Under the pieces are notes generated by a model. It saw nothing but the letters and a program-made list of their open reading frames with translations, was not told the DNA's origin and made no database searches. The position numbers were made by a program, and so were the translations under genes. From Pseudomonas sp. Z8(2022) (GTDB lineage: Bacteria; Pseudomonadota; Gammaproteobacteria; Pseudomonadales; Pseudomonadaceae), in NCBI RefSeq assembly GCF_025837155.1, contig NZ_CP107549.1, positions 744,001-808,000 of the forward strand: a stretch of 64,000 bases of DNA. The letters are read 5' to 3'. Positions 1 to 7,861 of the stretch are shown piece by piece (positions within the stretch are counted from its first letter, which is position 1; every line of letters begins with the position of its first letter).

Positions 1-126
1 AATGCCGATTTCCAGTACGCGTCCCTGCGCCATTGGCACGATCTGCGAACGCCCCTTCATCACCGCGCCCATGCCGCAGGCGAAGTCGATCAGGTGCGGC
101 AGGATGTAGCGGTCATACAGGCCCAT
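1..126 (-). CDS. Class I SAM-dependent methyltransferase, N-terminal fragment
   Basis: Only the first 42 codons lie in the window; the gene runs off the left edge. The translation starts MGLYDRYILPHLIDFACG and reaches VLEIGI, which fits methyltransferase motif I (the glycine-rich SAM-binding loop after the first beta strand). The MGLY..ILP.LI opening is common in small UbiE/Coq5-like methyltransferases of pseudomonads. The substrate cannot be told from this fragment. It starts 3 bases after the stop of the upstream DUF5629-like gene, so the two are probably co-transcribed. The family call rests on one motif plus the N-terminal look. Confidence 0.7.
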   Translation of the reverse strand, partial: MGLYDRYILPHLIDFACGMGAVMKGRSQIVPMAQGRVLEIGI

Positions 127-129
127 GGC

Positions 130-474
130 TCAGGCTTCGTCCGGCTCTTCGTCATCCTCATCGTTGTCGCCGCGATAGGCGGCGAAACACTTGAGGGTGT
201 GGCTCGCTTCGTTGCCTTCGATCAGCCAGCTGTCGTCCGTTTCGCTGTAGCGCGCGCCTTGCACCGACGCCAGGGAGAACGTCCACAGGCGGCGCTCGCG
301 ACCATCGATGCAATGGACCTGCAGCAGCGGTCGGGCAGCGCTGTCGCTGCCTGCCGTGCCGGCGCTGATCTGTGCCAGCAACTCGGTGTCGAGGTCGAAC
401 TGCCAGGCATACAGACCGTCGATTTCCAGCATGTCGGTGTCTTGCAGGGCCTCGATCAGGCTTGTCGGTTTCAT
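130..474 (-). CDS. Small acidic conserved protein, DUF5629-like
   Basis: A 114-residue soluble protein beginning MKPTSLIEALQDTDMLEIDG. It has no signal peptide or membrane segment and ends in a strongly acidic tail (DNDEDDEEPDEA). It resembles the Pseudomonas family annotated DUF5629, whose function is unknown. I chose the ATG at 474; a GTG four codons upstream (486) is also possible. It sits 16 bases after the oxidoreductase-like gene and 3 bases before the methyltransferase, in a three-gene reverse-strand run. Nothing in the sequence suggests a catalytic residue set. Confidence 0.65.
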   Translation of the reverse strand: MKPTSLIEALQDTDMLEIDGLYAWQFDLDTELLAQISAGTAGSDSAARPLLQVHCIDGRERRLWTFSLASVQGARYSETDDSWLIEGNEASHTLKCFAAYRGDNDEDDEEPDEA

Positions 475-490
475 CGTCTCATCCACGGTT

Positions 491-1132
491 TCAGCGCCCC
501 AGGCGACGCAGGTCGGAGGACTCTATCACGCGTACGCCGTCTTCCTCTTCCAGTGCCAGACGCCAGAGGGCGCGGGCCAGGACGCAGGCGTCGATGCCGC
601 GGTACTTGCCCGGCAGCCAGCGCAGCAGCACGGCGGCCAGGCGCTCGCCGAGGCGGAATTCACGACGTGCGCCGAGCAGCAGCGACGGACGGGCGATGGT
701 CAGTTGTGGCCAGTCCATGGCTTTCAGGGCTTCTTCGGTTTCGCCCTTGACGCGGTTGTAGAACACCGATGAGTTCGGGTTGGCCCCCAGCGCGCTGATG
801 ACCACCAGATGCCGTGCGCCCAGCTCGCGTGCGCGGCGGGCAAAGGCCAGCACCAGATCGTGATCGACGGCGCGGAAGGCTTCCTGTGAGCCGGCGCGCT
901 TGATGGTGCTGCCCAGGCAGCAGAACGCGGTATCGACCTGGCCGGACAACTGCGGCAGCAGGCTCTGCAGATCGCCTACCGGGTTTTCCAGATTTGGATG
1001 GGCGGCCAGTGGCCGGCGGGTCGGTGCCAGCACGCGGGCGACAGTGGGCTCGCTGAGCAGGCGGTCGAGCAGGTGTTCCCCGGTGAGTCCGGTGGCGCCA
1101 GCGAGAAGGATGTGCTGCGGAGTCAGGTACAT
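491..1132 (-). CDS. NAD(P)-binding Rossmann-fold protein, atypical SDR / TIP30-like
   Basis: This 213-residue protein has an N-terminal Rossmann fingerprint ([15 protein letters not shown], residues ~8-22) followed by an [13 protein letters not shown] segment and an [26 protein letters not shown] stretch (shown here as its parts: VVISALGA and YNRVKGE). The YNRVK corresponds to the YxxxK position of short-chain dehydrogenases. This pattern fits the atypical SDR group that includes TIP30/HTATIP2 and YbjT-like proteins. The substrate is unknown. The start at 1132 has an AG-rich stretch (AAGAGAG) upstream. It leads the reverse-strand run with the DUF5629-like gene and the methyltransferase. Confidence 0.75.
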   Translation of the reverse strand: MYLTPQHILLAGATGLTGEHLLDRLLSEPTVARVLAPTRRPLAAHPNLENPVGDLQSLLPQLSGQVDTAFCCLGSTIKRAGSQEAFRAVDHDLVLAFARRARELGARHLVVISALGANPNSSVFYNRVKGETEEALKAMDWPQLTIARPSLLLGARREFRLGERLAAVLLRWLPGKYRGIDACVLARALWRLALEEEDGVRVIESSDLRRLGR

Positions 1133-1166
1133 GCAGTGCTCTCTTGTCCGTTACGGTTCAGCTTAA

Positions 1167-1250
1167 CAGTCCGTTGAAAAAACACCTTGGCTTTGGCGTC
1201 CTCAGTCGTTTTGACGTCTGCATCCATGCAGGGTTGCCAATCTTTTCAAC
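1167..1250. repeat. Intergenic imperfect inverted repeat (GTTGAAAA ... TTTTCAAC)
   Basis: The 124-base gap between two reverse-strand genes holds an 8-base perfect inverted repeat (GTTGAAAA at 1173-1180, TTTTCAAC at 1243-1250), extended with mismatches by CAGTCC on the left and GCCCTG on the right. Nested inside are TTGGC/GCCAA arms and the self-complementary CTGCATCCATGCAG (~1217-1230). The same 14-mer recurs near 61.93 kb. It may end transcription of the C13-peptidase gene, or be a dispersed REP-like element; the sequence alone does not decide. Confidence 0.45.
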
Positions 1251-1256
1251 GCCCTG

Positions 1257-2981
1257 CTAGTCCCTTGCCGGGCCAATGGCCACGGCACCGAGCGCACGCT
1301 CGGCCTGGCTCTGGCGCAGTTCGCGCCAGCTCTGGAGCACGCCGCGAGGCGCCCAGATCTGCGGCTCGGAAGGTTCGAAGCCGTCGCTCTGCTCACGCTC
1401 GGCGACGCGTTCGCTGGCCAGTTCGAAGGCCCGTTCGAGGTTGTCGGTTTCACCCAGCGCCTCGGCGAACAGCGCGCGGCCGAAGTAGGTGAAGTCGTTC
1501 TCTTCGCTGCAACCGAAGGACACCCGGTCGGCGCGTGCGGCGGTCATCACCAGGGTCTTTTCGTCCTTCAGCGGCGGGATGAAGCCGCCCGAGTAGCAGG
1601 CCGAAATCACGACCACCTTGTTGCGTTGCCTGAGCGGGGCGAGCAGCGCGGCCAGCTCGCTGGCGGGCAGGTCGGCCAGTTGCAGGCGTGGCTGGTCGAG
1701 ATTGAGTTCATGACGGCGCGAGCCATGGCTGGTCAGGTAGATGAAGATCAGGTCTTCCTCGCCGCTGCGCTCGGCCAGGGCCTGGACCACGCGGGTGAGG
1801 TTCTCGCGGGTGGCCAGCGGGCGGTCGGCGAGATGATCGCGGTGGTTGACCAGGCTGATGCTGCCATGGGCGCCAAAGCGCTCGCGCATCAACCGGCCGA
1901 CATAGTCGGCTTCGCGCATGAACACGCTCTGCTTGCCGTCGCCCGCCAGGGTCAGTGCATAGAGTTCGCGTTCCGGTGTCGAGGCGGGGATCGCGGCGAT
2001 GGCCTCGTCGAGCAATTGGCCCTGCTGCAGCAGGCCCAGTTCGAGGCTGTCCGGCAGCATTCGGCCCTGTTCGTCACGTACCAGGCGCCCGTTTTGCCAG
2101 GTGCCGGATTGACGGCTGCCGTCGGCCAGGGTCAGGGTACCCTTGCCGTTGTACTCGCCGCCGGAGAAATGCCCGCGGTATGCGCTGCCATCGGGCAGGG
2201 TAAGCAGGCCTTCGCCTTCGTACTGCCAGTCGGCGAACTCGCCGAGATAACGGGTGCCGTTGTCATCGGTATATTCACCGGGGCCCTGCATCACTCCTTC
2301 GACGAATTCGCCGGCCCAGGTCTCGCCGCCAGCACTCTGATAGCGGCCCTTGCCGTGGAACTCGTCGTTCTGAAATCCGCCGCTGTAGTTGTCGCCATCT
2401 GCATTCTGGTAGCTGCCCTGGCCGTTGAGCAGACCCTGGGCGAATACGCCGCTGAACTGGTTGCCGTAGGCATCGATACGCACGCCCTGGCCCTCTGGCT
2501 GGCCTTTGACGAACTGGCCCTGGAAGCTGCTGCCATCAGCCATTTCCAGTTTGCCCAGGCCATGAAAGCGGTCGTCGAGAAATTCCCCCTGGTAGCGCTG
2601 ACCTCCCTGTTCAAGCAGCCCGACGCCGCTGAACCTGTTGCGTTCGAAACTGCCTTCGTAGCGGCTGCCATCGCTGTAGGTCAGGGTGCCCTGGCCATGG
2701 AACATGCCTTCGTGAAATTCGCCCAGGTAGTGCTCGCCGCCGGGCCCTTGCCATTCGCCGCTGCCTTCGAGCATGCCGTCCTTGAACTGGCCGATGAACC
2801 AGCTGCCATTGCGGTAGTCCAGGCGGCCCGGGCCTTGCAGCAATCCGTCGACGATCTCGCCGCGATACTGACCGCCATCGGGCAGGGTGGCGTTGGCCGG
2901 CAACAGCGGGCGTGCGTCGTCGCAACCGGCGATCAGCAGGGACAGGCAAAGAGGCAGCAGGCGCAGGGCAAGGGGATTCAT
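1257..2981 (-). CDS. Lipoprotein with MORN repeats and a C-terminal C13/caspase-like peptidase domain
   Basis: The 574-residue product has a lipoprotein signal (LLPLCLSLLIAGC, Cys ~20) followed by Asp-Asp, which may favour inner-membrane retention. Residues ~35-300 are about eleven tandem MORN repeats of ~23 residues (pattern YxGxFxxGxxxGxGxxxxxDGS). The last ~240 residues look like a legumain-type C13 peptidase: FIYLTSHGS supplies the likely catalytic His and VVISACYSGGF the likely Cys. Similar MORN-C13 proteins are annotated in pseudomonads without known substrates. The reading frame stays open upstream to 3512, but there it overlaps the MaoC gene in another frame. The ATG at 2981 directly begins the signal peptide, so I take it as the start. 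Confidence 0.85.
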   Translation of the reverse strand: MNPLALRLLPLCLSLLIAGCDDARPLLPANATLPDGGQYRGEIVDGLLQGPGRLDYRNGSWFIGQFKDGMLEGSGEWQGPGGEHYLGEFHEGMFHGQGTLTYSDGSRYEGSFERNRFSGVGLLEQGGQRYQGEFLDDRFHGLGKLEMADGSSFQGQFVKGQPEGQGVRIDAYGNQFSGVFAQGLLNGQGSYQNADGDNYSGGFQNDEFHGKGRYQSAGGETWAGEFVEGVMQGPGEYTDDNGTRYLGEFADWQYEGEGLLTLPDGSAYRGHFSGGEYNGKGTLTLADGSRQSGTWQNGRLVRDEQGRMLPDSLELGLLQQGQLLDEAIAAIPASTPERELYALTLAGDGKQSVFMREADYVGRLMRERFGAHGSISLVNHRDHLADRPLATRENLTRVVQALAERSGEEDLIFIYLTSHGSRRHELNLDQPRLQLADLPASELAALLAPLRQRNKVVVISACYSGGFIPPLKDEKTLVMTAARADRVSFGCSEENDFTYFGRALFAEALGETDNLERAFELASERVAEREQSDGFEPSEPQIWAPRGVLQSWRELRQSQAERALGAVAIGPARD

Positions 2982-3118
2982 GGCAGACGTCCAGGTCGGT
3001 GCTTTGCTCCGCAGTATGCCGCAAGCCTGGACGCTTGCGCTGTCGCATCGCACGCTTTGCACGATGCAGGTGCATTCCCGTTCCCGGCGCGAATGCCGGA
3101 AACGGGAACGGACGGAGG

Positions 3119-3574
3119 TCAGACGAAGCAGAGGGTCAGCGGTTCGGCGATGTAGGCCGGTTTCTCCTGGCCTTCGATCTCCAGTACGGCGCGTGCCTTG
3201 AGCAGCCACTGGCCGGGGTTCTTCTCGGTGGCATCGGTGAGGGTCACCACCAGGCGCACCCTGGAGTCGACCTTGACCGGCTGGATGAAGCGCACGCTGT
3301 CGAGGCCGTAGTTCACCGCCATCTTCAGGCCCTGCGGCATGATCATGATCGTTTCCATCAGCATCGGCATCAGCGACAGCGAGAGGAAACCGTGGGCGAT
3401 GGTGGTGCCGAAGGGAGTCAGCCTGGCCTTTTCCGGGTCGACGTGGATGAACTGGTGGTCGCCGGTACACTCGGCGAACTGGTTGATGCGTTCCTGATCG
3501 ATGGTCAGCCACTCGGACTTGCCGAGTTCCTTGCCAACATGGTCCTTGAGTTCAGCTACGGGTACGAACGGCAT
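3119..3574 (-). CDS. MaoC family (R)-specific enoyl-CoA hydratase-like protein
   Basis: This 151-residue protein carries the hydratase-2 signature: FAECTGDHQFIHVDPEKA followed by PFGTTIAHGFLSLSL, with the Asp-His pair (DHQ...H) of the active site. Members hydrate trans-2-enoyl-CoA with R stereochemistry and link beta-oxidation to other acyl pools, including polyhydroxyalkanoate precursors. The length is typical of a single hot-dog domain. The start has a strong ribosome binding site (AAGGAGG) 5-6 bases upstream. It lies between the C13 lipoprotein gene (same strand) and the divergent cidA. The physiological acyl chain length cannot be read from the sequence. Confidence 0.88.
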   Translation of the reverse strand: MPFVPVAELKDHVGKELGKSEWLTIDQERINQFAECTGDHQFIHVDPEKARLTPFGTTIAHGFLSLSLMPMLMETIMIMPQGLKMAVNYGLDSVRFIQPVKVDSRVRLVVTLTDATEKNPGQWLLKARAVLEIEGQEKPAYIAEPLTLCFV

Positions 3575-3740
3575 GGTTCCTCCTTGAGGACGCGTGTGTT
3601 TGTTCTTGTGTGCGTGAAACCGTTGCGGCCTAGATCAGCACGGGGGTGGCAACGGGTCAAGTCTGCCTAGGCGTAATGAATGACGCGGCATAGGCCAGCC
3701 TGACGAAGCAATACAGGGGCCAGCGATGGTCCATCGCGCC

Positions 3741-3746
3741 TATAAT
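3741..3746 (+). promoter_or_regulatory. Candidate -10 box (TATAAT) upstream of cidA
   Basis: A perfect TATAAT lies in the 298-base gap between maoC and cidA, about 130 bases before the cidA start. No convincing -35 box is visible at 16-18 bases, so it would need an activator (CidR-type LysR regulators control such operons in other bacteria) or be fortuitous. Confidence 0.35.
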
Positions 3747-3872
3747 GGCCGACATGCCCCAACAGATGCCCGGAATCCCCTCTGGTGGGTCGCTGAAAAC
3801 CGCCTGCGTTTTCAACGGCCTTTTCTTCAGGTGGTGAACGTGGCCATCGCGCGTTTTCTGGAGACTTCAAAC

Positions 3873-4232
3873 ATGCTGCTTCGCGGCCTTTCCTGGCTGG
3901 TGCTGTGCCAGTTGCTGGGCACCGTCATCAACGTCCTGCTGTTGCCGATGCTGCCCGGGCCGATCATCGGCATGCTGCTGCTGTTCGTCTTTCTCATGCT
4001 GCGTGGCGAGGTCGGCGAGTCGCTGAACGTCGCGTCCAGCAGTCTGCTCAAGTACCTGCCGCTGATTCTGGTACCGCCTGCCGTGGGCGTGATGGCCTAT
4101 GCCGGTGATATCGCCGCCGATTTCTGGGCCGTGGTCGGCGCGCTGGTGCTGTCGCTGCTGGTATCGCTGGCCTTTGCCGGCTGGCTGATGCAGAAACTGA
4201 TCGAGCGCCAGCAGCGCCGGGAGGACGCATGA
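3873..4232 (+). CDS. cidA: CidA/LrgA family holin-like membrane protein
   Basis: A 119-residue, very hydrophobic protein with four likely transmembrane segments and the LPGPIIGMLLLF signature of CidA/LrgA proteins. These are holin/antiholin-like proteins that affect murein hydrolase activity and cell lysis, and newer work links them to export of small metabolites. I chose the ATG at 3873 because GGAG lies about 9 bases upstream and the length fits the family; an upstream extension is open but adds a non-family N-terminus. Its stop overlaps the lrgB start by four bases (ATGA), the usual two-gene arrangement. Whether it acts as CidA or LrgA cannot be decided. Confidence 0.88.
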   Translation: MLLRGLSWLVLCQLLGTVINVLLLPMLPGPIIGMLLLFVFLMLRGEVGESLNVASSSLLKYLPLILVPPAVGVMAYAGDIAADFWAVVGALVLSLLVSLAFAGWLMQKLIERQQRREDA

Positions 4233-4945
4233 GTCCGGATTGGCAGGGCGCCTGGCAGGCGCTGACCCATCACCCGCTGTTCGGCATCGGCATCACCCTG
4301 GGCGCCTACCAGCTGGCCATGGCTGCCTACGAACGTACCCGCTGGGTGTTCCTGCAGCCGGTACTGGTCTCGATGCTCACGGTGATCGGCATCCTGCTCC
4401 TGTGCGGTCTGGGCTTCGCCGAATATCGCAACAGCGTCGCGGCGCTGACTCTGCTGCTCGGCCCGGCTACCGTGGCCCTGGCCGTGCCGCTGTATCTGAA
4501 CCTGCGACGGATCCGCCAGTTGTTCTGGCCCATCATCCTCACCCTGCTGATCGGCGGTACCGTCGCCACGCTGCTCGGGGCAGCGCTGGCCTGGCTGTTC
4601 GGCGCCGAACGGCTGATGCTGATGAGCATGGCGCCGAAGTCGGTGACCTCGCCGATCGCCATGCTGGTGGCCGACCAGATTGGCGGTATCGCGGCGCTGG
4701 CCGCGGTGTTCGTGATGATCACCGGGGTCATCGGTGCCATCGTCGGGCCGTCGATCCTGCGCCTGTGCCGGGTTCATCACCCGGCGGCGCAGGGTATGGC
4801 GCTGGGTATTACCGCACACGCCGTGGGCACGGCGCGCGCGCTGCAGGAAAGCGACGAGTGTGGCGCCTTCGCTGCGCTGGCGATGAGCCTGATGGGGGTG
4901 ATCACCGCGGTGCTGTTGCCGCTGGCGATCGCCATGTTCCTGTGA
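4229..4945 (+). CDS. lrgB: LrgB/CidB family membrane protein
   Basis: A 238-residue polytopic inner-membrane protein, partner of the CidA-like protein encoded just upstream with an ATGA overlap. It has about six or seven hydrophobic segments and family motifs APKSVTSPIAM and GITAHAVGTARALQ near the C-terminal half. LrgB-family members work with the small CidA/LrgA subunit in programmed lysis or overflow-metabolite transport; plant PLGG1, a glycolate/glycerate transporter, is a fusion of the two. The length is typical. No regulator gene of the pair is adjacent. Confidence 0.9.
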   Translation: MSPDWQGAWQALTHHPLFGIGITLGAYQLAMAAYERTRWVFLQPVLVSMLTVIGILLLCGLGFAEYRNSVAALTLLLGPATVALAVPLYLNLRRIRQLFWPIILTLLIGGTVATLLGAALAWLFGAERLMLMSMAPKSVTSPIAMLVADQIGGIAALAAVFVMITGVIGAIVGPSILRLCRVHHPAAQGMALGITAHAVGTARALQESDECGAFAALAMSLMGVITAVLLPLAIAMFL

Positions 4946-5006
4946 GAGCCTGCCTGACCATCCCTGATGCCCCACCGGCATTGCGTCGATAACAGGCCGT
5001 GAAACC

Positions 5007-5591
5007 ATGAAACTCCCGCTGTTCCCGCTCAACACCGTACTGTTTCCAGGCTGCATGCTCGACCTGCAGATATTCGAGGCACGCTACCTGGACATGATCA
5101 GCCGCTGCATGAAGCAGGACGCCGGGTTCGGCGTGGTGTGCATCGTCGAGGGCGAGGAAGTGGGCGAAGCCGCCAGCCGTTTTGCGGCGATTGGCTGCGA
5201 GGCCCTGGTGCGCGACTTTCAACAGCGTACCAATGGAATGCTGGGGATTCGCGTCGAGGGTGGGCGGCGTTTTCGCGTCGAGCGTGCCCAGGTTCTGCCT
5301 GATCAGCTGACCGTCGCCGATGTGCAGTGGCTGGAGGAGGGGCCAGACAGTCCGCTGCAGGCGGGGCATGCCGATCTTGCAGCGCTGCACGCCGCGTTGG
5401 CCGAACACCCATTGGTGGCGGGCCTGGCCATGGCCGGCGTGGTCACCGGCCAGCAGCAACTGGCCAATCAGCTGGCTTACCTGTTGCCGCTGGAGCCAGC
5501 GCAGAAGCTGCAGTTGCTTCAGCTTGACGATCCGGCCCAGCGCCTGGAACAGCTGCACGCGATGCTGGAAATACTTCAGGGCGATACCTGA
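5007..5591 (+). CDS. LON-type substrate-binding domain protein
   Basis: The 194-residue protein begins MKLPLFPLNTVLFPGCMLDL and continues IFEARYLDMI, the classic start of the Lon protease N-terminal domain (FPL.TVLFPG....IFE.RY). It has no AAA+ ATPase or Ser-Lys protease domain, so it is a stand-alone LON domain protein, a common conserved bacterial family without a settled role (probably protein recognition). It follows lrgB by 61 bases and has no strong Shine-Dalgarno, so translation may be weak or coupled. It converges on the DedA-PAP2 gene. Confidence 0.88.
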   Translation: MKLPLFPLNTVLFPGCMLDLQIFEARYLDMISRCMKQDAGFGVVCIVEGEEVGEAASRFAAIGCEALVRDFQQRTNGMLGIRVEGGRRFRVERAQVLPDQLTVADVQWLEEGPDSPLQAGHADLAALHAALAEHPLVAGLAMAGVVTGQQQLANQLAYLLPLEPAQKLQLLQLDDPAQRLEQLHAMLEILQGDT

Positions 5592-5603
5592 ATCAGCACG
5601 TTG

Positions 5604-5626
5604 GCAGGTGGTTTTCAACCGCCTGC
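5604..5626. terminator. Hairpin between convergent genes
   Basis: GCAGGTGGTT - TTC - AACCGCCTGC forms a 10-bp stem with one G-T wobble in the 34-base gap between the LON-domain gene (forward) and the DedA-PAP2 gene (reverse). It could serve both directions. There is no clear T run after it. Confidence 0.5.
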
Positions 5627-6942
5627 TAGTAGGCGTAACGCAGCAGCGCGGTGGACAGCTGCCAGGTCGCCATGCCGCCCAGTACTGCAAAACAGGCAGG
5701 CAGGATGATCCACCATAGCCGCGCCGGCAGTGCCGGCAGCACCTCCTGGCGTTGGCTCAGCGCCAGGCTCAGACCGCACACGGCCGAGGCCAGCAGGGTG
5801 CCGGCGATGATGTCGCTGGGCCAGTGCACGCCCAGGTAGATCCGCGACAGGGCGATCGCAGCGGCCGGCAGGCAGGCGATCACCAGCCAGGCCAGACGCA
5901 GGCGCGCCGACTGCCCGCGTCCGGCCAGTACCCCCAGCACCAGAAAGAAGGCAAAGGCTGCCGAGCTGTGGCCGCTGGGAAAACTGTAGGTGGTCAGTGG
6001 CTCGCTCAGGACATCGGGGCGTGCCCGGGCGAAACCATACTTGAGCGCGGTGTTGCCGAGGGCCGTGATCAGCAGGGTCGATGCGGCGAACAGCAGGTGA
6101 CGCCAGCGGCGTGCCAGGAGCAGCAGGGAGCACAACACCACTGCTGCCGCGAACTGGATATGAAAGTCGCCCAGTCGCGTCAGGGTGCCGATCCACTGGT
6201 CCAGGTGTGCCTGCCGTTGCTCCTGCACCAGAGTCATCAGACCCTGATCCAGCGCATCGAGATGGGGCCAGCCGATGACCATGGCTATCAGCAACGCCAG
6301 GCTGAGACCGCCGCCCAGCAGACTGGCTCGTGGTTTTTCCGCCAGGCTGGCCTGGATGGTCGGCAGCAGGACCACGCCTATGCCGGCCAGCAGTACCGCC
6401 GCCTCGGTCCAGAAACCCTCTGCCATCGGCAGGCGCAGGGCGGCGCCGGTGGCCCAGCCCGGCAGCAGATAGGCCACGGCCCAGCCGGCCGCCGCTACCA
6501 GGCTGACCAGGATGAAGCGCGGCAAGGGCATGTTCAGCATGCCGGCCACCAGCGGCAGCATCGGGCGCAACGGACCGATGAACCGACCAACCAGCAGGCT
6601 GGCGACCCCATACTGATGGAAATAGATCTCGGCGCGCAGGATCCACTGCGGGTGGTGCCGCAGCACCGGCAGACGGCCGATGTTGTGCTTGAAGCGCCTG
6701 CCCAGTGCATAGGAAAGCATGTCGCCACACAGTGCGCCGGCGTAGGCCGGCAACAGCGCCTGCCACAGCGTCAGAACGCCGCTGCCGGCGAGCAGCGCGA
6801 CGCTGAACAGCAGCACCACACCGGGCAGCACGATGCCTACCAGGGCCAGGCATTCGAGCAGGGCGATAAGAAATATCGCCACGCCCAGCCATTGCGGGTT
6901 GCCGCTCAGCCAGGTGGTCAGGTCGTCCAGCCAGACGCTCAT
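5626..6942 (-). CDS. DedA family / PAP2 phosphatase fusion membrane protein
   Basis: Two membrane modules share one 438-residue chain. Residues ~1-200 are DedA/SNARE-associated: LVGIVLPGVVLL, GDMLSYALGR and VGRFIGPLRPMLPLVAGM are family motifs; DedA proteins are implicated in lipid (undecaprenyl-phosphate) translocation. Residues ~230-438 are a PAP2 phosphatase: KYGFARARP (motif 1), YSFPSGHSS (motif 2) and SRIYLGVHWPSD (motif 3), with both catalytic His present. The pairing suggests dephosphorylation and recycling of a lipid carrier or phospholipid in the inner membrane. The start overlaps the stop of the upstream glycosylase gene (ATGA), implying coupled translation. Confidence 0.92.
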   Translation of the reverse strand: MSVWLDDLTTWLSGNPQWLGVAIFLIALLECLALVGIVLPGVVLLFSVALLAGSGVLTLWQALLPAYAGALCGDMLSYALGRRFKHNIGRLPVLRHHPQWILRAEIYFHQYGVASLLVGRFIGPLRPMLPLVAGMLNMPLPRFILVSLVAAAGWAVAYLLPGWATGAALRLPMAEGFWTEAAVLLAGIGVVLLPTIQASLAEKPRASLLGGGLSLALLIAMVIGWPHLDALDQGLMTLVQEQRQAHLDQWIGTLTRLGDFHIQFAAAVVLCSLLLLARRWRHLLFAASTLLITALGNTALKYGFARARPDVLSEPLTTYSFPSGHSSAAFAFFLVLGVLAGRGQSARLRLAWLVIACLPAAAIALSRIYLGVHWPSDIIAGTLLASAVCGLSLALSQRQEVLPALPARLWWIILPACFAVLGGMATWQLSTALLRYAY

Positions 6943-7655
6943 CGTTCCGCTCCCGAGACGCTCAACAATCGATAGTCACGGCCTTCGACCTGTCCACGGC
7001 GCAAAGGGTTGCGTGTGCAGTGGCGTGTGTACTGCGCGTCGACGAAGCGATACGGCAGGTGCTCATCGCGGCCTGTGGGTATGCCCAGGCGTGCGCACTG
7101 GATGATCGACTGCGCGCGTTCGCCGACGTCTTCGACGAACAGGCGCTGCAGGTCGAAGCGGCGCGCATCCCAGTCCGGCACCTTCAGCGCGAGCGCCTTG
7201 CACAGCAGCGTCTGCCCGGCGCACAGGCGTTCTGGCGCGCGGGGCTGGCCGAGGCTGTCGGGATTGTTGCGCTGCATCGCGGCGAGCGAATCGGCGCCGC
7301 TGATGGCGTCGATCCAGGGGTGAGCGGACTTGATCAGCACCGCGTTGCCAGGGCCGTGAGCGCTGAAGTTCAGCGAGTCGCCACCGCGCGCGTAGTACAT
7401 GTAGATGTGTCCGCCATCGGCGAACAGCGCCCTGCGTTTCTCCGTGTAGCCGAGCGAGGCATGGCTGCCCTTGTCCGCCAGGTAGTAGGCCTCGGTCTCG
7501 ATGATTCGTGCGCTCAGCCACAGCGCGCCGACGCGATGGCGAATGACCTTGCCGAGCAGCTCGCGGGCAAGCAGCTGCGCGTCACGGTCGAAGAAGGCAT
7601 CCGGCAGTGGCCGGGCGCCGGGCCAGGGCAAACTGAGAGTGGATTCGGCGGGCAT
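6939..7655 (-). CDS. DNA-3-methyladenine glycosylase (AAG/MPG family)
   Basis: The protein (~238 residues) matches the mammalian-type alkyladenine glycosylase fold: LARELLGKVIRHRV, ARIIETEAYY (the catalytic Glu region), DKGSHASLG and GGHIYMYYARGGDSLNFS. It flips out and removes alkylated purines in base-excision repair. I used the ATG at 7655 (MPAESTLS...); an ATG at 7700 is also in frame, and neither has a strong ribosome binding site. The 3' end overlaps the DedA-PAP2 start by four bases. It is divergent from proA. Confidence 0.9.
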   Translation of the reverse strand: MPAESTLSLPWPGARPLPDAFFDRDAQLLARELLGKVIRHRVGALWLSARIIETEAYYLADKGSHASLGYTEKRRALFADGGHIYMYYARGGDSLNFSAHGPGNAVLIKSAHPWIDAISGADSLAAMQRNNPDSLGQPRAPERLCAGQTLLCKALALKVPDWDARRFDLQRLFVEDVGERAQSIIQCARLGIPTGRDEHLPYRFVDAQYTRHCTRNPLRRGQVEGRDYRLLSVSGAER

Positions 7656-7820
7656 GATCTGTCGGAGGGGCGCAGCGATCTGATCCGGGGCTGCGAGCAT
7701 AACAACAAGCGCCCTGGTTTGGGCCTGCTCTGCGGCGCTCTTCCGGCATTCTCGCGAGGTAAAGTGAACACGCCGTCTACCGCTTGCCAGACGCCGCTGG
7801 GCGCGGCCCTTCGAGATGGC

Positions 7821-7826
7821 TATAAT
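7821..7826 (+). promoter_or_regulatory. Candidate -10 box for the proA operon
   Basis: TATAAT lies 35 bases before the proA start codon, in the gap between mpg (reverse) and proA (forward). A clear -35 at the right spacing is absent. It is well placed to start the long forward transcript that runs toward lipB. Confidence 0.45.
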
Positions 7827-7861
7827 CAGCCCCTTTGTCCAACTGCCAGACCTCCGCCGCC

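Noticed and set aside
1626..3155. 509-codon forward frame
   Set aside because: Antisense shadow of the MORN-repeat gene; its apparent repeats mirror the MORN periodicity.
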